In this document: positions 21,401-29,016 of the stretch, piece by piece | How the letters are laid out: each line of letters starts with the position of its first letter | How positions within the stretch are numbered: position 1 is the first letter of the stretch | Assembly (NCBI RefSeq): GCF_000315625.1 | Contig: NW_005434548.1 | Coordinates: forward strand, 49,696-78,711 | Origin: Guillardia theta CCMP2712 | Lineage: Eukaryota; Cryptophyceae; Pyrenomonadales; Geminigeraceae | DNA length: 29,016 nucleotides | Direction of reading: 5' to 3' | Program-made: the position numbers and the translations under genes | Notes under the pieces: generated by a model | Seen by the model: only the letters and a program-made list of their open reading frames with translations | What the model was told of the DNA's origin: nothing | Database searches by the model: none

Positions 21401-21682
21401 CGTCAAGCGATTCCAAACGCGAGGGAGGGCATCACAACTCGCATTACACCGCCGACTTGGACGACAGGTGTTGAACAATCTCCGTCTCCGTGACCTCCTG
21501 CCCCTTCTCTCCCTCTCTCCCTCAATCTCCATCCTTTAATCCATCTCCGTCTCCTCCCCCTCCCGTCGCTGCCTCTCACGGCCAAGATCAGTTGTGGAAG
21601 CAGCCTGACAGACTCGCCTCCCTCGCCTACTCCCCTGCAACTGGACCACGGAGGCCTGTTCTCCATGGACGAGGCAACATGA
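18447..21682 (+). CDS. YAK1: YAK1-type dual-specificity protein kinase (DYRK family), complete
   Basis: Seventeen exons: 18447-18567, 18619-18664, 18700-18757, 18804-18848, 18901-18963, 19024-19065, 19113-19142, 19197-19241, 19298-19348, 19424-19480, 19533-19613, 19663-20702, 20753-20843, 20893-21009, 21053-21174, 21384-21467 and about 21592-21682, with every phase consistent, about 727 residues. Family marks: LTKPSEIEGEGHDN (24-37) and DLVIYVNDEL (41-50), typical of YAK1 just before the kinase; Gly loop GQGTFGQV; catalytic Lys90; LLSVNLYELLRQNQFRGLS; HCDLKPEN (Asp184); DFGSACF (Asp204); activation-loop tyrosines VYTYIQSRFYRSPE (Tyr216/218); kinase end near residue 387 (HPFF). A long Gly/Pro/Ser/His-rich tail ends in SLTDSPPSPTPL. 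YAK1 kinases act in growth and nutrient signalling in yeast and plants. The ATG is the first after an in-frame TAG. The terminal exon's exact acceptor is uncertain (21592 or 21601). Confidence 0.93.
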
Positions 21683-21715
21683 CTGATCGACAGGTCTTTT
21701 AACATCGGACTGATG

Positions 21716-21721
21716 AATAAA
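21716..21721 (+). terminator. Polyadenylation signal AATAAA for YAK1
   Basis: The canonical hexamer starts 34 nt after the YAK1 stop codon (21680-21682), on the correct strand. It supports the 17-exon model over an ending at 20706. Confidence 0.75.
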
Positions 21722-21815
21722 CATGTTGGTCAAGGTACTGCCTGGAGACCGCTAACATATCTCAGCAGTTCTCTCCCCATGCCGAGATAGGCGCGAGAGG
21801 ACTTCCTCCTCGTCC

Positions 21816-22034
21816 TCACCAGCACATCCATCCAGTATTGCCTGTCATGGACCCGCCGCAGTAACGCGCGTCTGCTCGGTCGGTGTCTGCGATCACCTGC
21901 ACTCCTCGTCACTTCACTAGCGAGCCCCTGCTCCTTCCGCTCCTCACCTGCTTCTCCTGCGCCATCATCTGCTTGTACGCGTTCTTGCCCAGAGCTCTCC
22001 GCTCGTCGGCATCGATGCCTGTAGTCGCCGACAT
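21816..22034 (-). CDS. Small predicted protein, 55 residues, two exons
   Basis: Exon 22034-21948 codes for MSATTGIDADERRALGKNAY and nine further residues. A 51-nt intron with a GTGAGG donor and a TGCAG acceptor leads to exon 21896-21816 (VIADTDRADARYCGGSM..., stop). Both phases are 0 and the intron length matches those of the neighbours. I do not recognise the family. A second GTGAGG at 21819-21814 could splice out the last codon and stop, giving a slightly longer end (CGLQAVP). It converges with YAK1, whose AATAAA lies 95 nt past this stop. No homology is claimed. Confidence 0.45.
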
Positions 22035-22401
22035 CAGCTGAGTCGTAAAATCGCCTGCTCCACCCCCCAGCCTCCCTCTCCGCTCTCTGACTCTTTCTTG
22101 CTCCTCCCACTCATTGCCTCGCCACTTGGATCCCTGCCTTATTACTATCTCATCTCCTCATCTCATCTCTTCATCTCATCTCTTCATCTCATCTCTTCAT
22201 CTCATCTCTTCATCTCATCTCCTCATCATCATTCCCATGTACTATCGCAGTCTTCATCCTTCAAATCCTCTTACTCTCATTCCATTCCCCTTTCTGAGAT
22301 TTTCTTTGCAGGGAATTCCTCCTTCCCAATCATCACCCTCGTCCTCGACCCTGCCCTCGACCACTGCCTCAACTTCGTCCTTCCCTTCATCCTCGTCCTC
22401 A

Positions 22402-22442
<41 letters not shown>

Positions 22443-22682
22443 CTCCTCGTCTCACCATTCCCGGCGATCTTCTCCTTCAACAACGAAAGCATCTCCAAGT
22501 GTCAGGTTGCACCCCCACCCCCTCAAGTATCACCAAACAACCCCACCCTCTCTCACTGATTACCACTACCCGTCCGTTTCTCCTTTTCATCACCGGGTCT
22601 TTGGATGGACCCCCCTCACCCCCCTTTTGACTCAATACTACCCCACCCTCTATCTCCTTTCAACGGACATCATCGACCAGCA
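22035..22682. other. Intergenic region between the small gene and the Dpy-30/IQ gene
   Basis: This is a 648-bp divergent gap. It holds a 13-bp minisatellite (about 22158-22231, unit CATCTCATCTCTT), a (CTCGTC)n hexamer run (22390-22448) and a C-rich stretch (22508-22660) resembling the C-rich part of the composite elements, directly upstream of the Dpy-30/IQ start codon. Confidence 0.65.
22158..22231 (+). repeat. 13-bp tandem repeat, about 5 copies
   Basis: The unit CATCTCATCTCTT recurs with only end variation. Confidence 0.8.
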
Positions 22683-22733
22683 ATGTCGGGAAAAGCGATC
22701 AGCGAAAGTTTCGACACTTACACGAAGATGTGA

Positions 22734-22773
<40 letters not shown>

Positions 22774-22823
22774 ATGATGATGATGATGATGGAGATGATG
22801 ATGATGATGATGATGATGATGAC

Positions 22824-22876
<53 letters not shown>

Positions 22877-24126
22877 CGATGATGATGATGATGATGATGA
22901 CGACGACGATGATGATGATGATGATGATGACGACGACGATGATGATGATGATGGAGATGATGACGATGACTAGCCGATGAAATTTTGAAAGCTGTCAACG
23001 GTGTTTGTCGGACTCGGTGACCCCCTTTTTATGGTTATCCAGGTACCCACAAGTGCAGGCAGCGATAAACTTTGCTATGAAGGAGTTGATAGCTAAGGTA
23101 CGGATCCCTTGCCGCTCTTCCACCCTTGCCGCTCCTCGTGCTCACTTGAACCTCTTACCTCTTCTCTTACTGTCAGAGACCGGCCGATCCTTTCTCTTTC
23201 CTATCAGAGAAGCTAAGGGAGGCGAACATTTTCATCAAGGTCGAGGCGATCCACATGAGGAATTGTGCCATGAAGATTCAAGCAAGGGTTCTCTGCCCTC
23301 CTCTTCCTGCCCCCTGGGCTGATCCCTCGAGCGTGCAGGCCCGGGGCATGAGGGATCGGCAGAAGGTGGCGCGGCAGAAGGAGACCAAGGCGAAGGAAGC
23401 AGCAGCTCTCAAGATTCAGAGCCGTCAGCGGGGGATCAAGGCCAGGGAAATGTGAGAGGAGGGTGGGAGGGGATCCTGCCTGAGGCTTCAGGGGTTGCAG
23501 AAGCAAGCACAGGAGGAGCAACATGCTCGTCTGGTTGTACGGGCTCTTCGAGAGGATACGAAACAAGCAGGTGCTGCTAACAGCAATGTCTGCCCTCTTT
23601 CCCTGCTGCTGCTACTTTACATAATCATGTTTATGGACGAGCAGGGTGTGGAGAGTCAAGTCCTGATGAAGTATTTGCAATGGTGCATCCAGCCTCCTTC
23701 CTCTCAACCGCTGACTCTTCTTCTTGCCAGTGACCCTGACACCGTCCAGTCCCTCGACCTTCCCAGAAAGTGCGAGGGCAGGAGGCAGGAGGATGTTGGC
23801 TCTTACGTCCTCTCTCGCAGATACTACACGTACCCTAGCTTCTTCCAACAAAATGCCACCGCAGCCATTCCTGTCCTCGCAGAGACTCCATCCAAGGTTC
23901 GTCTACCTCGACACCTGACTCCTCCTCCTCATTCTCCCTGCAGACTCTTGACTGGAGTGACTTCTCTGCCCTCTTCGGTCTGAGCCCAGAAGAAGCAGAG
24001 GAGACGCGCAAGCAGCATGCGGCTGTGCAGATCCAGGCAACTTCGAGCATCTCAGAGCTGCGGGAAACTGACGGGGAGGGGCGGTGCAGGCGATTCAGCG
24101 AGGACGAAGGACGAGAGAAACGATGA
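22683..24126 (+). CDS. Dpy-30/RIIa-like docking motif protein with three IQ-like motifs
   Basis: Eight exons: 22683-22729, 23043-23097, 23177-23287, 23339-23451, 23501-23570, 23645-23682, 23731-23896 and 23944-24126, 260 residues, all phases consistent. Residues 17-47 (YPQVQAAINFAMKELIAK then RPADPFSFLSEKL) fit the helix-RPxDPxxFL pattern of Dpy-30/RIIa dimerisation-docking motifs. IQ-like motifs sit at AMKIQARARGMRDR (65-78), ALKIQSRQRGIKAR (94-107) and AAVQIQATSS (226-235), and would bind calmodulin or a related EF-hand protein. Known proteins that combine these modules often belong to cilia or flagella; a flagellar role here is inference. Intron 1 (313 nt) is mostly a GAT repeat. The gene ends 39 bp from the stop of the convergent PDZ gene. 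Confidence 0.82.
22734..22972 (+). repeat. (GAT)n microsatellite, about 240 bp, in an intron
   Basis: A near-perfect GAT array with sparse GAC and GGA variants fills most of intron 1 of the Dpy-30/IQ gene, starting five bases after the donor site. The long Met, Asp or His ORFs across it are artefacts. Confidence 0.95.
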
Positions 24127-24165
24127 AGAACAAGTAGCCGCATGTAACAAGAGGAGAAGAACTTC

Positions 24166-26974
24166 CTAGAAGTAGAAGGCTCTTCCGGACGGGACGCCGT
24201 GCGCGTTCTGTAGAATGAGATGTCAGAGCAGGAGAGGGAGGGAGGATGGAGACAAAGAAGGAGACGAGGAGGAAGAGAAAGAAGGGGATGGGTTGGAAGA
24301 GCAAAAGGAGGAGAAGGAGGAGGGAAGAAGAGGAGGACTTCGTGGTCCATACATGGACGGGCTGGGGTTCGATCTTGGCATGGTAACGAGGGCTCTCTAC
24401 TGGAGGCGTCAGGCACAGAGCTAGCTGTATCTCACGGCGCGTCACCTGCGATCACGCACGTCGTGTACGGATCTCGCTCCTCCCTCTCCTCCCGCCTGGG
24501 CTGCGCAGGAGCCGTCATGTAGTGCTGCGGGACGTTGTGGGCGACCCGGGGAGCCATCTGACCCTGCCATGTCCGCGTCAAGAGCAGCAGAGATCCCCCC
24601 TCCTCCTCGTCCCTTGGTTGTCCTGCTCCTCCTCTACCTCACCTGCACTGCTCTGTTGAACGTCTGGTTGATGTTCCCGAGCAAGTTCACTCCCGCGCTC
24701 ATCCAGGCTGCCTGCAGGGACTGGGAGGGAGTGAGGGAGGAGGGGGCGGCAGGGAGGAGCAGGGGACCTGAGGGAGCGAAGATCTCTGACCCCCAGCATC
24801 TTCTTGCATCCTGAACTGCCGGAGGAGCTGAGGAGGAGGAGGGCCGCTGACGGGGCGGGGGACGGCAGAGGGGATGTGCATCCAGGACCTGACGTTGTCC
24901 TCCAGCGACTGACGCGCCGACTGGTGGACGTTGGCGCTAGTCTGGAAGCGACCGAAGGGGTGGAGTAAGAGACCTTGTAGCCGACGAGCTCGGTCTGCGC
25001 CAGGGAGGCGAAGTGGCGGATGATCTGAACGCAGATCCTCATGTTGGGGGCGCGGAAGAGGTTGAGGCGGCAGAAAGAGCCGCCGGGGCAGGGCGTCCCC
25101 TCCATGAGCCTTGCGCACTCCTGCAGAGACAGTCCTGCGAACACAGCAAGTCACACCGACCCTGCACCTCCTGCCTCCTCTCCCTCTGTTCCTTCTTCCC
25201 ACCTTGCAGCCACACGTTGTCGACAGCCTCGATCACATCCTCGACCATGAGCTGCTTAGAGAGGAAGGCGGGGCCATTGGGGTGCATCCCAGCTATCCGA
25301 ACCCTCTCCGAGTGGTCCCTCGAGACCTGCAGGCCCAGGGAAGGAACGTCGAGGCTGTTCGGGGGGCCGGAGGAGCGGATGCTGTTCTGCGAGGAGAGGA
25401 GAGGAGGCATGTTGTAGCTCTGCACGTTCTCGATCATCTGCTTCATACGCATCTCAAGTTTGCTCCTCAGCCTCATGTTGGAGTGAGTGAGTGGCAGGGA
25501 GCTCCCGATCACGCACTCGTAGTTGAAGATGGCCTCTGTGAGGAGAGCACACGCGTACTTGAGCTCGGAGAGGTCGATCAGGTCCTTGAACGCTGCCTCC
25601 AGCCCAATCTGCGTCGCCTGCTCCAGCTCTCGCCTCGCCTCCGTCAGCCTCTTGCTCCTGCGGCTCTGCGTGAGGGCAGCAGACTGCACGTCTGCTAGCT
25701 GGGGCCTTGCAGGCACCATCAGCTCGGGGATCACAGCTCGCTCCGCCAGGATCTCTGCGTTGACCGCAGCCGTTGGCACTCCCGCGTGAGGCTGCGACGT
25801 CGACGAGTCAACCTCCGGGGAGGCGCCGCGGTGCCGGAGGATGGACGCGGCCTTGACGATGGGCTGGGAGATCCGACGGTCCAAGGACTGCCTGATCTCC
25901 GACGAAGTGTTCCCGTAGAGGTCCTGCTCCTCCAGCTTGCTCGAGCCCATCACCGTCTGGATCCGCCGCTCCACAGCCTCTCGGCTGTCGAGCTCCTCGT
26001 TGAAGGACCTCCTGAGCGACCCGGCGATGCTCGTTGGAGTCTTGACAGGGACCCAAGTCGACTGCGGCGTCTCTGACCGCTGCCTCTGCTCGTGCCCCTC
26101 AGCTCCCATCGGCGACATGGACAGTCTCATCCCAGCGCGCGGCTGCTGCTCAGCCTCCCTCGCGCTCTCTGCCCCACCCGTCGCTCCCATCACTGTCTCG
26201 ACCCGACGCTCCACAGCCTCTCGGCTGTCGAGCTCCCTTGCCGCCCCGATCATGCCTTGCAGTCTCAGTCCTGCCAATCCACCTGCCTCCTCCTCGTCCT
26301 TCCCCGTCCTCATCTCAGCCCTGTCTGCGCTTCCTGGCGCGTCAACCTGGTCGGCGGCTGAGGGGCTGACGGTAACGGTGAGGGACTGGCACCAGTCGTT
26401 GACGAAGGAGGAAGCGCCGCTGCCGTCAGAGGATGCATGCGCGTCTACCGCAGGAGAGCTCTCCCTTCCCGCCTCCCGATCTTGGAAGATCGAGACAGTG
26501 TCAATGCCCTTCAGCAGCCTGTCGATTCCATGCAGGATGTCGGTCAACTGTTTCGTGGCATCCGAGGCCTCCACGGTGGCTCGTTCCCTCACCAAGTGGT
26601 TGGGGGTGGATCCGACGCTGCTGATGGTGACGTCATGGGTGTAGGTCTTGCCCTCCTGTACCGCAGCCATCACAGAGAGCAGGCACGCAGCTCGAGGAGG
26701 GGGAGTTTGAGCTGGAACAAGCCTTGTTACCTTGTTCATGGCGGCGGAGCGGTCGCTGAGGCCAGCCCGATGCTCCTGCCTTGCAAGACTTGCGTTCCTC
26801 GGGGCGGACGCGTTGACGATGTTCTCCTTTACGGCCTCAAGTATCCCCTGCTGTTTGAACTGATGATCGAGACTCTTGACAGGCTCAGAGAGGTCCTGCA
26901 TGGCAAGGTCAAGAGCGCGTGCGAACCAGAGGATTTCTCCCTACCTGATCGAAGCGACTTCGGTTCTGACGCAT
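24166..26974 (-). CDS. PDZ-domain protein, 752 residues, nine exons
   Basis: Exons: 26974-26945, 26895-26731, 26655-25203, 25134-24974, 24941-24768, 24711-24643, 24563-24446, 24399-24353 and 24207-24166, all phases consistent. The N terminus is MRQNRSRFDQ, spliced onto DLSEPVKSLDHQ. Residues about 504-577 look like a PDZ domain: GLQV carboxylate-binding loop, VRIAGMHPNGPAF, VEDVIEAVDNVWLQGLSLQE, then GSFCRLNLFR. Residues 206-222 and 286-302 repeat ELDSREAVERR(V/I)xTVMG. A scaffold role binding partner C termini is inferred. The third intron candidate (26730-26656, 75 nt) is in frame, so it may also be read through. The last two exons are supported by phase and good acceptors. Without them the protein would stop at 24432 (CVIAGDAP). 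Confidence 0.8.
25968..26235 (-). repeat. Internal duplication in the PDZ gene, exact 240-bp spacing
   Basis: A 28-nt stretch (GCTCCACAGCCTCTCGGCTG plus TCGAGCTC on the plus strand) is identical at 25968-25995 and 26208-26235. It codes for ELDSREAVER plus one flanking base. The sequence between the copies is not repeated. Confidence 0.9.
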
Positions 26975-27011
26975 TTCTGCGCTGCTGCACTTGATGAAGA
27001 TGGAAGGAGTT

Positions 27012-27299
27012 GTCATCTGCTTCGCAGGACAAGGCGCTTCTGAGAGTTGTACAGCAACCTGAACAGAAGCCACGTGTCATCCAGGGCCGATCAAAAGACG
27101 CAACAAGGTTTACAGGAGATCGGTTTGAGAAGGTCTCGTGCATGGTCGAACTGTTTGGTGGCAAGAAAAAATCGAGTTGTCCTGCCATGGCAGACGATAA
27201 GACCTTGAAAGATAAGAGGAGCGACAAGTCTCAGGGTATGATGAGACGAGTTGATTGGAACATGCAGTCGAGAGACAAGATGAAATCCAAGAGTTGAAG
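27012..27299 (+). CDS. Weak candidate: basic hypothetical protein or exon
   Basis: The open frame reads ...RVVQQPEQKPRVIQGRSKDA, then ...DDKTLKDKRSDKSQG...KMKSKS and a stop at 27297-27299. Codon content looks protein-like (Lys, Arg, Asp, Gln) and it is not repeat-driven. There is no in-frame ATG near its beginning (the first is at about 27141), so a complete gene would need an upstream exon or a 52-residue product. I do not recognise it. Confidence 0.25.
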
Positions 27300-27779
27300 A
27301 TCATTCGGCATGAGCCAGGACATGAAGTTGAAACATTGAAATGAAACAGCAAGTTGCAAGACATCGGAAATCTCTTGACATCAGAATCGTTTGAAATCTT
27401 TCCTTCTCTTCATGTTCTCTTGCTTGCTGTTCTACACCAACCCTGTTCAAACAAGTTCACCCCTGACTTCCTCTATCCTCTGAAACTTTCATCCCCTTGA
27501 TCCCTGCTTCGTCCTGCTCTTCTCTATTTTTCTCCCCTGACTCTCCCTGCCTGTATCACTCTCGCTCCTCTCTCCTGCCCCTCTCTCCCCACTTCCTTCC
27601 TCCACTCCCTTCCTCCCCATGTACGCCTGCATGCTCGCATGCCTACCTCCCATCCTCCTTGCTCTCTCCTCCCCTCTCTCCCTCCCTCTCTCGCATCTTT
27701 CTCGCTCCCTCGTTCAGCATCCCCTGTTCGGCTTCGTTCCTCTCGCCATTTCGGCGCCTTCCGAATTCAGAAGGGCCGT

Positions 27780-28400
27780 ACACAGTTGAAGGGGAAAGGT
27801 ACCTTTAAGTCCCAGGAGGGTGGGGTGATACCAGGTACCCCAATCTTGTAATCGTTTGTCTCCAATATTACGTGGGTAGTATTGATAGGAGATCTTATTG
27901 TAGGGGGTGGGGGTGATGGAAGTGAATCTCGAGGAGGGGTAGGTCATACTTCAATGACGGGCCTATTAGCTAAACCCTCCAAGATTTGAAATTCAAATTT
28001 TTGAACAAGGCGGGTATGAAGCGTGTAACGGTACGGTAGCTCCGATGGTTTTTCAGTCAACCGTTCGTCAAGTTGCATTCACCGTCTACTACTACTCCCA
28101 CTACTGGTGATCATCGGATTCAGCCCGGCTGTCCGACGGTCCGGGGAGTCCGTCAAGGCTGAGAGTCCGTCACGGTCTTTGACACTTCAGCCCGGGCCCG
28201 CGGCCCTCGGCCTGGCGAGCAGTCATCAACTTGCCAAATTGATGCAAATGCTGGAGATTTTCGTAGTCCCAGTGCCCGTACAATCTGCTTACAATCGGCA
28301 TCTACCGTGACTCGAGTTGAACTTCAACCAACTTGCAACTGGAGGGTAGTCCGTCACTGACACTGACTGGCAGTGGTGCGCTGACTGTACGCGTGAAGAC
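27780..28400 (+). repeat. Composite intergenic element, copy E (variant)
   Basis: A G-rich stretch (27808-27950, GGTGGGGTGATACC, TAGGGGGTGGGGGTGATGG) is followed by GATTTGAAATTCAAATTTTTG (27983-28003) and then a GC-rich block (28115-28215) with GTCCGACGGTC, GAGTCCGTC and GCCCGGGCCCGCGG. The order resembles copies A and B, but the G-rich part is on the opposite strand. Confidence 0.45.
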
Positions 28401-28792
28401 CCTTCGGATGAGTCCGGCTGGCAGCTGGGGGGCAGCTGGTGTAGAAGCCTGATAAAGCCATGAAGGCTCGGAAGTGACCGTCGGTAAGGACTTGTGCCGG
28501 GTCGGACAAGCGCCGCGCGAGGTAGCTGCAGATGAGAGCAAGGAGAGAGGAAGGCAGGAGGGGGTACAGGAGAGAGGAGGTGAGCTGAGTTGAGAAGAAG
28601 CCTCGGAGGGCAAAGAGGGAGACAAGTAACAGAGCACCAGGCAAACGATCACATTCAAAGTGCTGCCCATGACTAGCTATGTAGCTCTATGGTTCCGAGC
28701 AGCCATAAGCCTTTCGCTGCGCTATTCCCTTTCCTCGGCTCATTCCGAAGCCGTTACTGGTTGTCAGTCTCCTCGAAGCCGACGCTCCTGCC

Positions 28793-28793
<1 letters not shown>

Positions 28794-28877
<84 letters not shown>
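28794..28877 (+). repeat. (CTG)28 microsatellite
   Basis: Twenty-eight uninterrupted CTG units, (CAG)28 on the minus strand. It starts right after the predicted stop codon of the minus-strand gene at the right edge, so it would be the beginning of that gene's 3'UTR. Confidence 0.97.
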
Positions 28878-28878
<1 letters not shown>

Positions 28879-28880
<2 letters not shown>

Positions 28881-29016
28881 AGTTGACCGAAGGCTGCATC
28901 GGTGCCCCAGCATCCATGATGATCTTCTTGAGCTGCCACGACCGTTAGGTACAGATGGAGTAGATCACTTGGAAGACGAGATCCGCGACTTCATACCTAC
29001 TGCTGATCTCTGCTTC
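28879..29016 (-). CDS. Probable 3' end of an unidentified gene entering from the right
   Basis: On the minus strand EAEISSRYEVADLVFQ (from 29016) can splice, with a GT-AG intron of 36 nt, to LKKIIMDAGAPMQPSVN and a stop at 28881-28879. Phase 0 is kept and the intron size is within the short class seen elsewhere in the window (32-36 nt). There is too little sequence to name a family. Confidence 0.4.

Larger units (their letters stand above)
26975..28878. other. Mostly intergenic right-hand region
   Basis: It starts upstream of the PDZ gene's first exon. It holds one weak basic ORF (27012-27299), a C/T-rich stretch (27400-27720), a composite-element-like block (27780-28400) and an open minus frame (28302-28670, MGSTLNVIVCLVLCYLSPSL...) with a signal-like start. 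That frame is not supported by family resemblance; a competing frame and an alternative splice site at 28526/28527 give different products. Confidence 0.5.

Noticed and set aside
22114-22980. 288-codon plus-strand frame across 22114-22980
   Set aside because: It is made of Ser/Leu and poly-Met from three different simple repeats. The real first exon of the Dpy-30/IQ gene lies within it in another reading context.
23485-23570. Alternative exon reading LQGLQKQAQEEQHARLVVRA in the Dpy-30/IQ gene
   Set aside because: It looks coding, but it needs a 33-nt intron and leaves the next exons out of phase. Acceptor 23501 gives a 49-nt intron and consistent phase to the stop.

Overview
The window looks like nuclear DNA of a unicellular eukaryote, most likely a microalga. 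Its genes are split by GT-AG introns, lie on both strands, are not in operons, and use all three intron phases. GC-rich coding sequence, very short introns (32-80 nt) and other introns swollen by microsatellites would suit a cryptophyte (Guillardia-type) nuclear genome. That assignment is inference, because nothing in the sequence names the species. I derived the exon models by hand from splice-site shape, phase continuity and family conservation.

Layout from left to right. (1) 1-4914, minus: a P4-type ATPase (phospholipid flippase) that runs off the left edge; its reading frame is broken twice at G runs. (2) 5113-6445: intergenic repeats. (3) 6529-8178, minus: an unrecognised protein with two extremely cysteine-dense segments. 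(4) 8179-9589: intergenic, with a 24-bp minisatellite and a GC-rich dispersed repeat. (5) 9590-15217, minus: a 15-exon predicted single-pass membrane protein with signal peptide, NHL-like repeats, EGF-like modules, a ZU5-like region, one membrane helix and a short tail; it has one break at a G run. (6) 15218-18446: a long intergenic tract with GC-rich, AT-rich and G-rich blocks. (7) 18447-21682, plus: a complete 17-exon YAK1-type DYRK-family kinase with a polyadenylation signal. (8) 21816-22034, minus: a predicted 55-residue protein. (9) 22683-24126, plus: an 8-exon protein with a Dpy-30/RIIa-like docking motif and three IQ-like motifs. (10) 24166-26974, minus: a 9-exon PDZ-domain protein, tail to tail with gene 9 at 39 bp. 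(11) 26975-29016: mostly intergenic, with a weak ORF, another repeat block, (CTG)28 and the probable 3' end of a minus-strand gene entering from the right.

The genes do not form one obvious pathway. Themes are membrane lipid asymmetry (flippase), cell-surface recognition (NHL/EGF protein), signalling (YAK1), and scaffolding or possibly flagellar calmodulin docking (Dpy-30/IQ, PDZ). The most striking observations are three frame breaks with an identical G-GGG configuration, the cysteine-cluster protein, and a recurring composite intergenic element that is C-rich, then AT-rich, then GC-rich.
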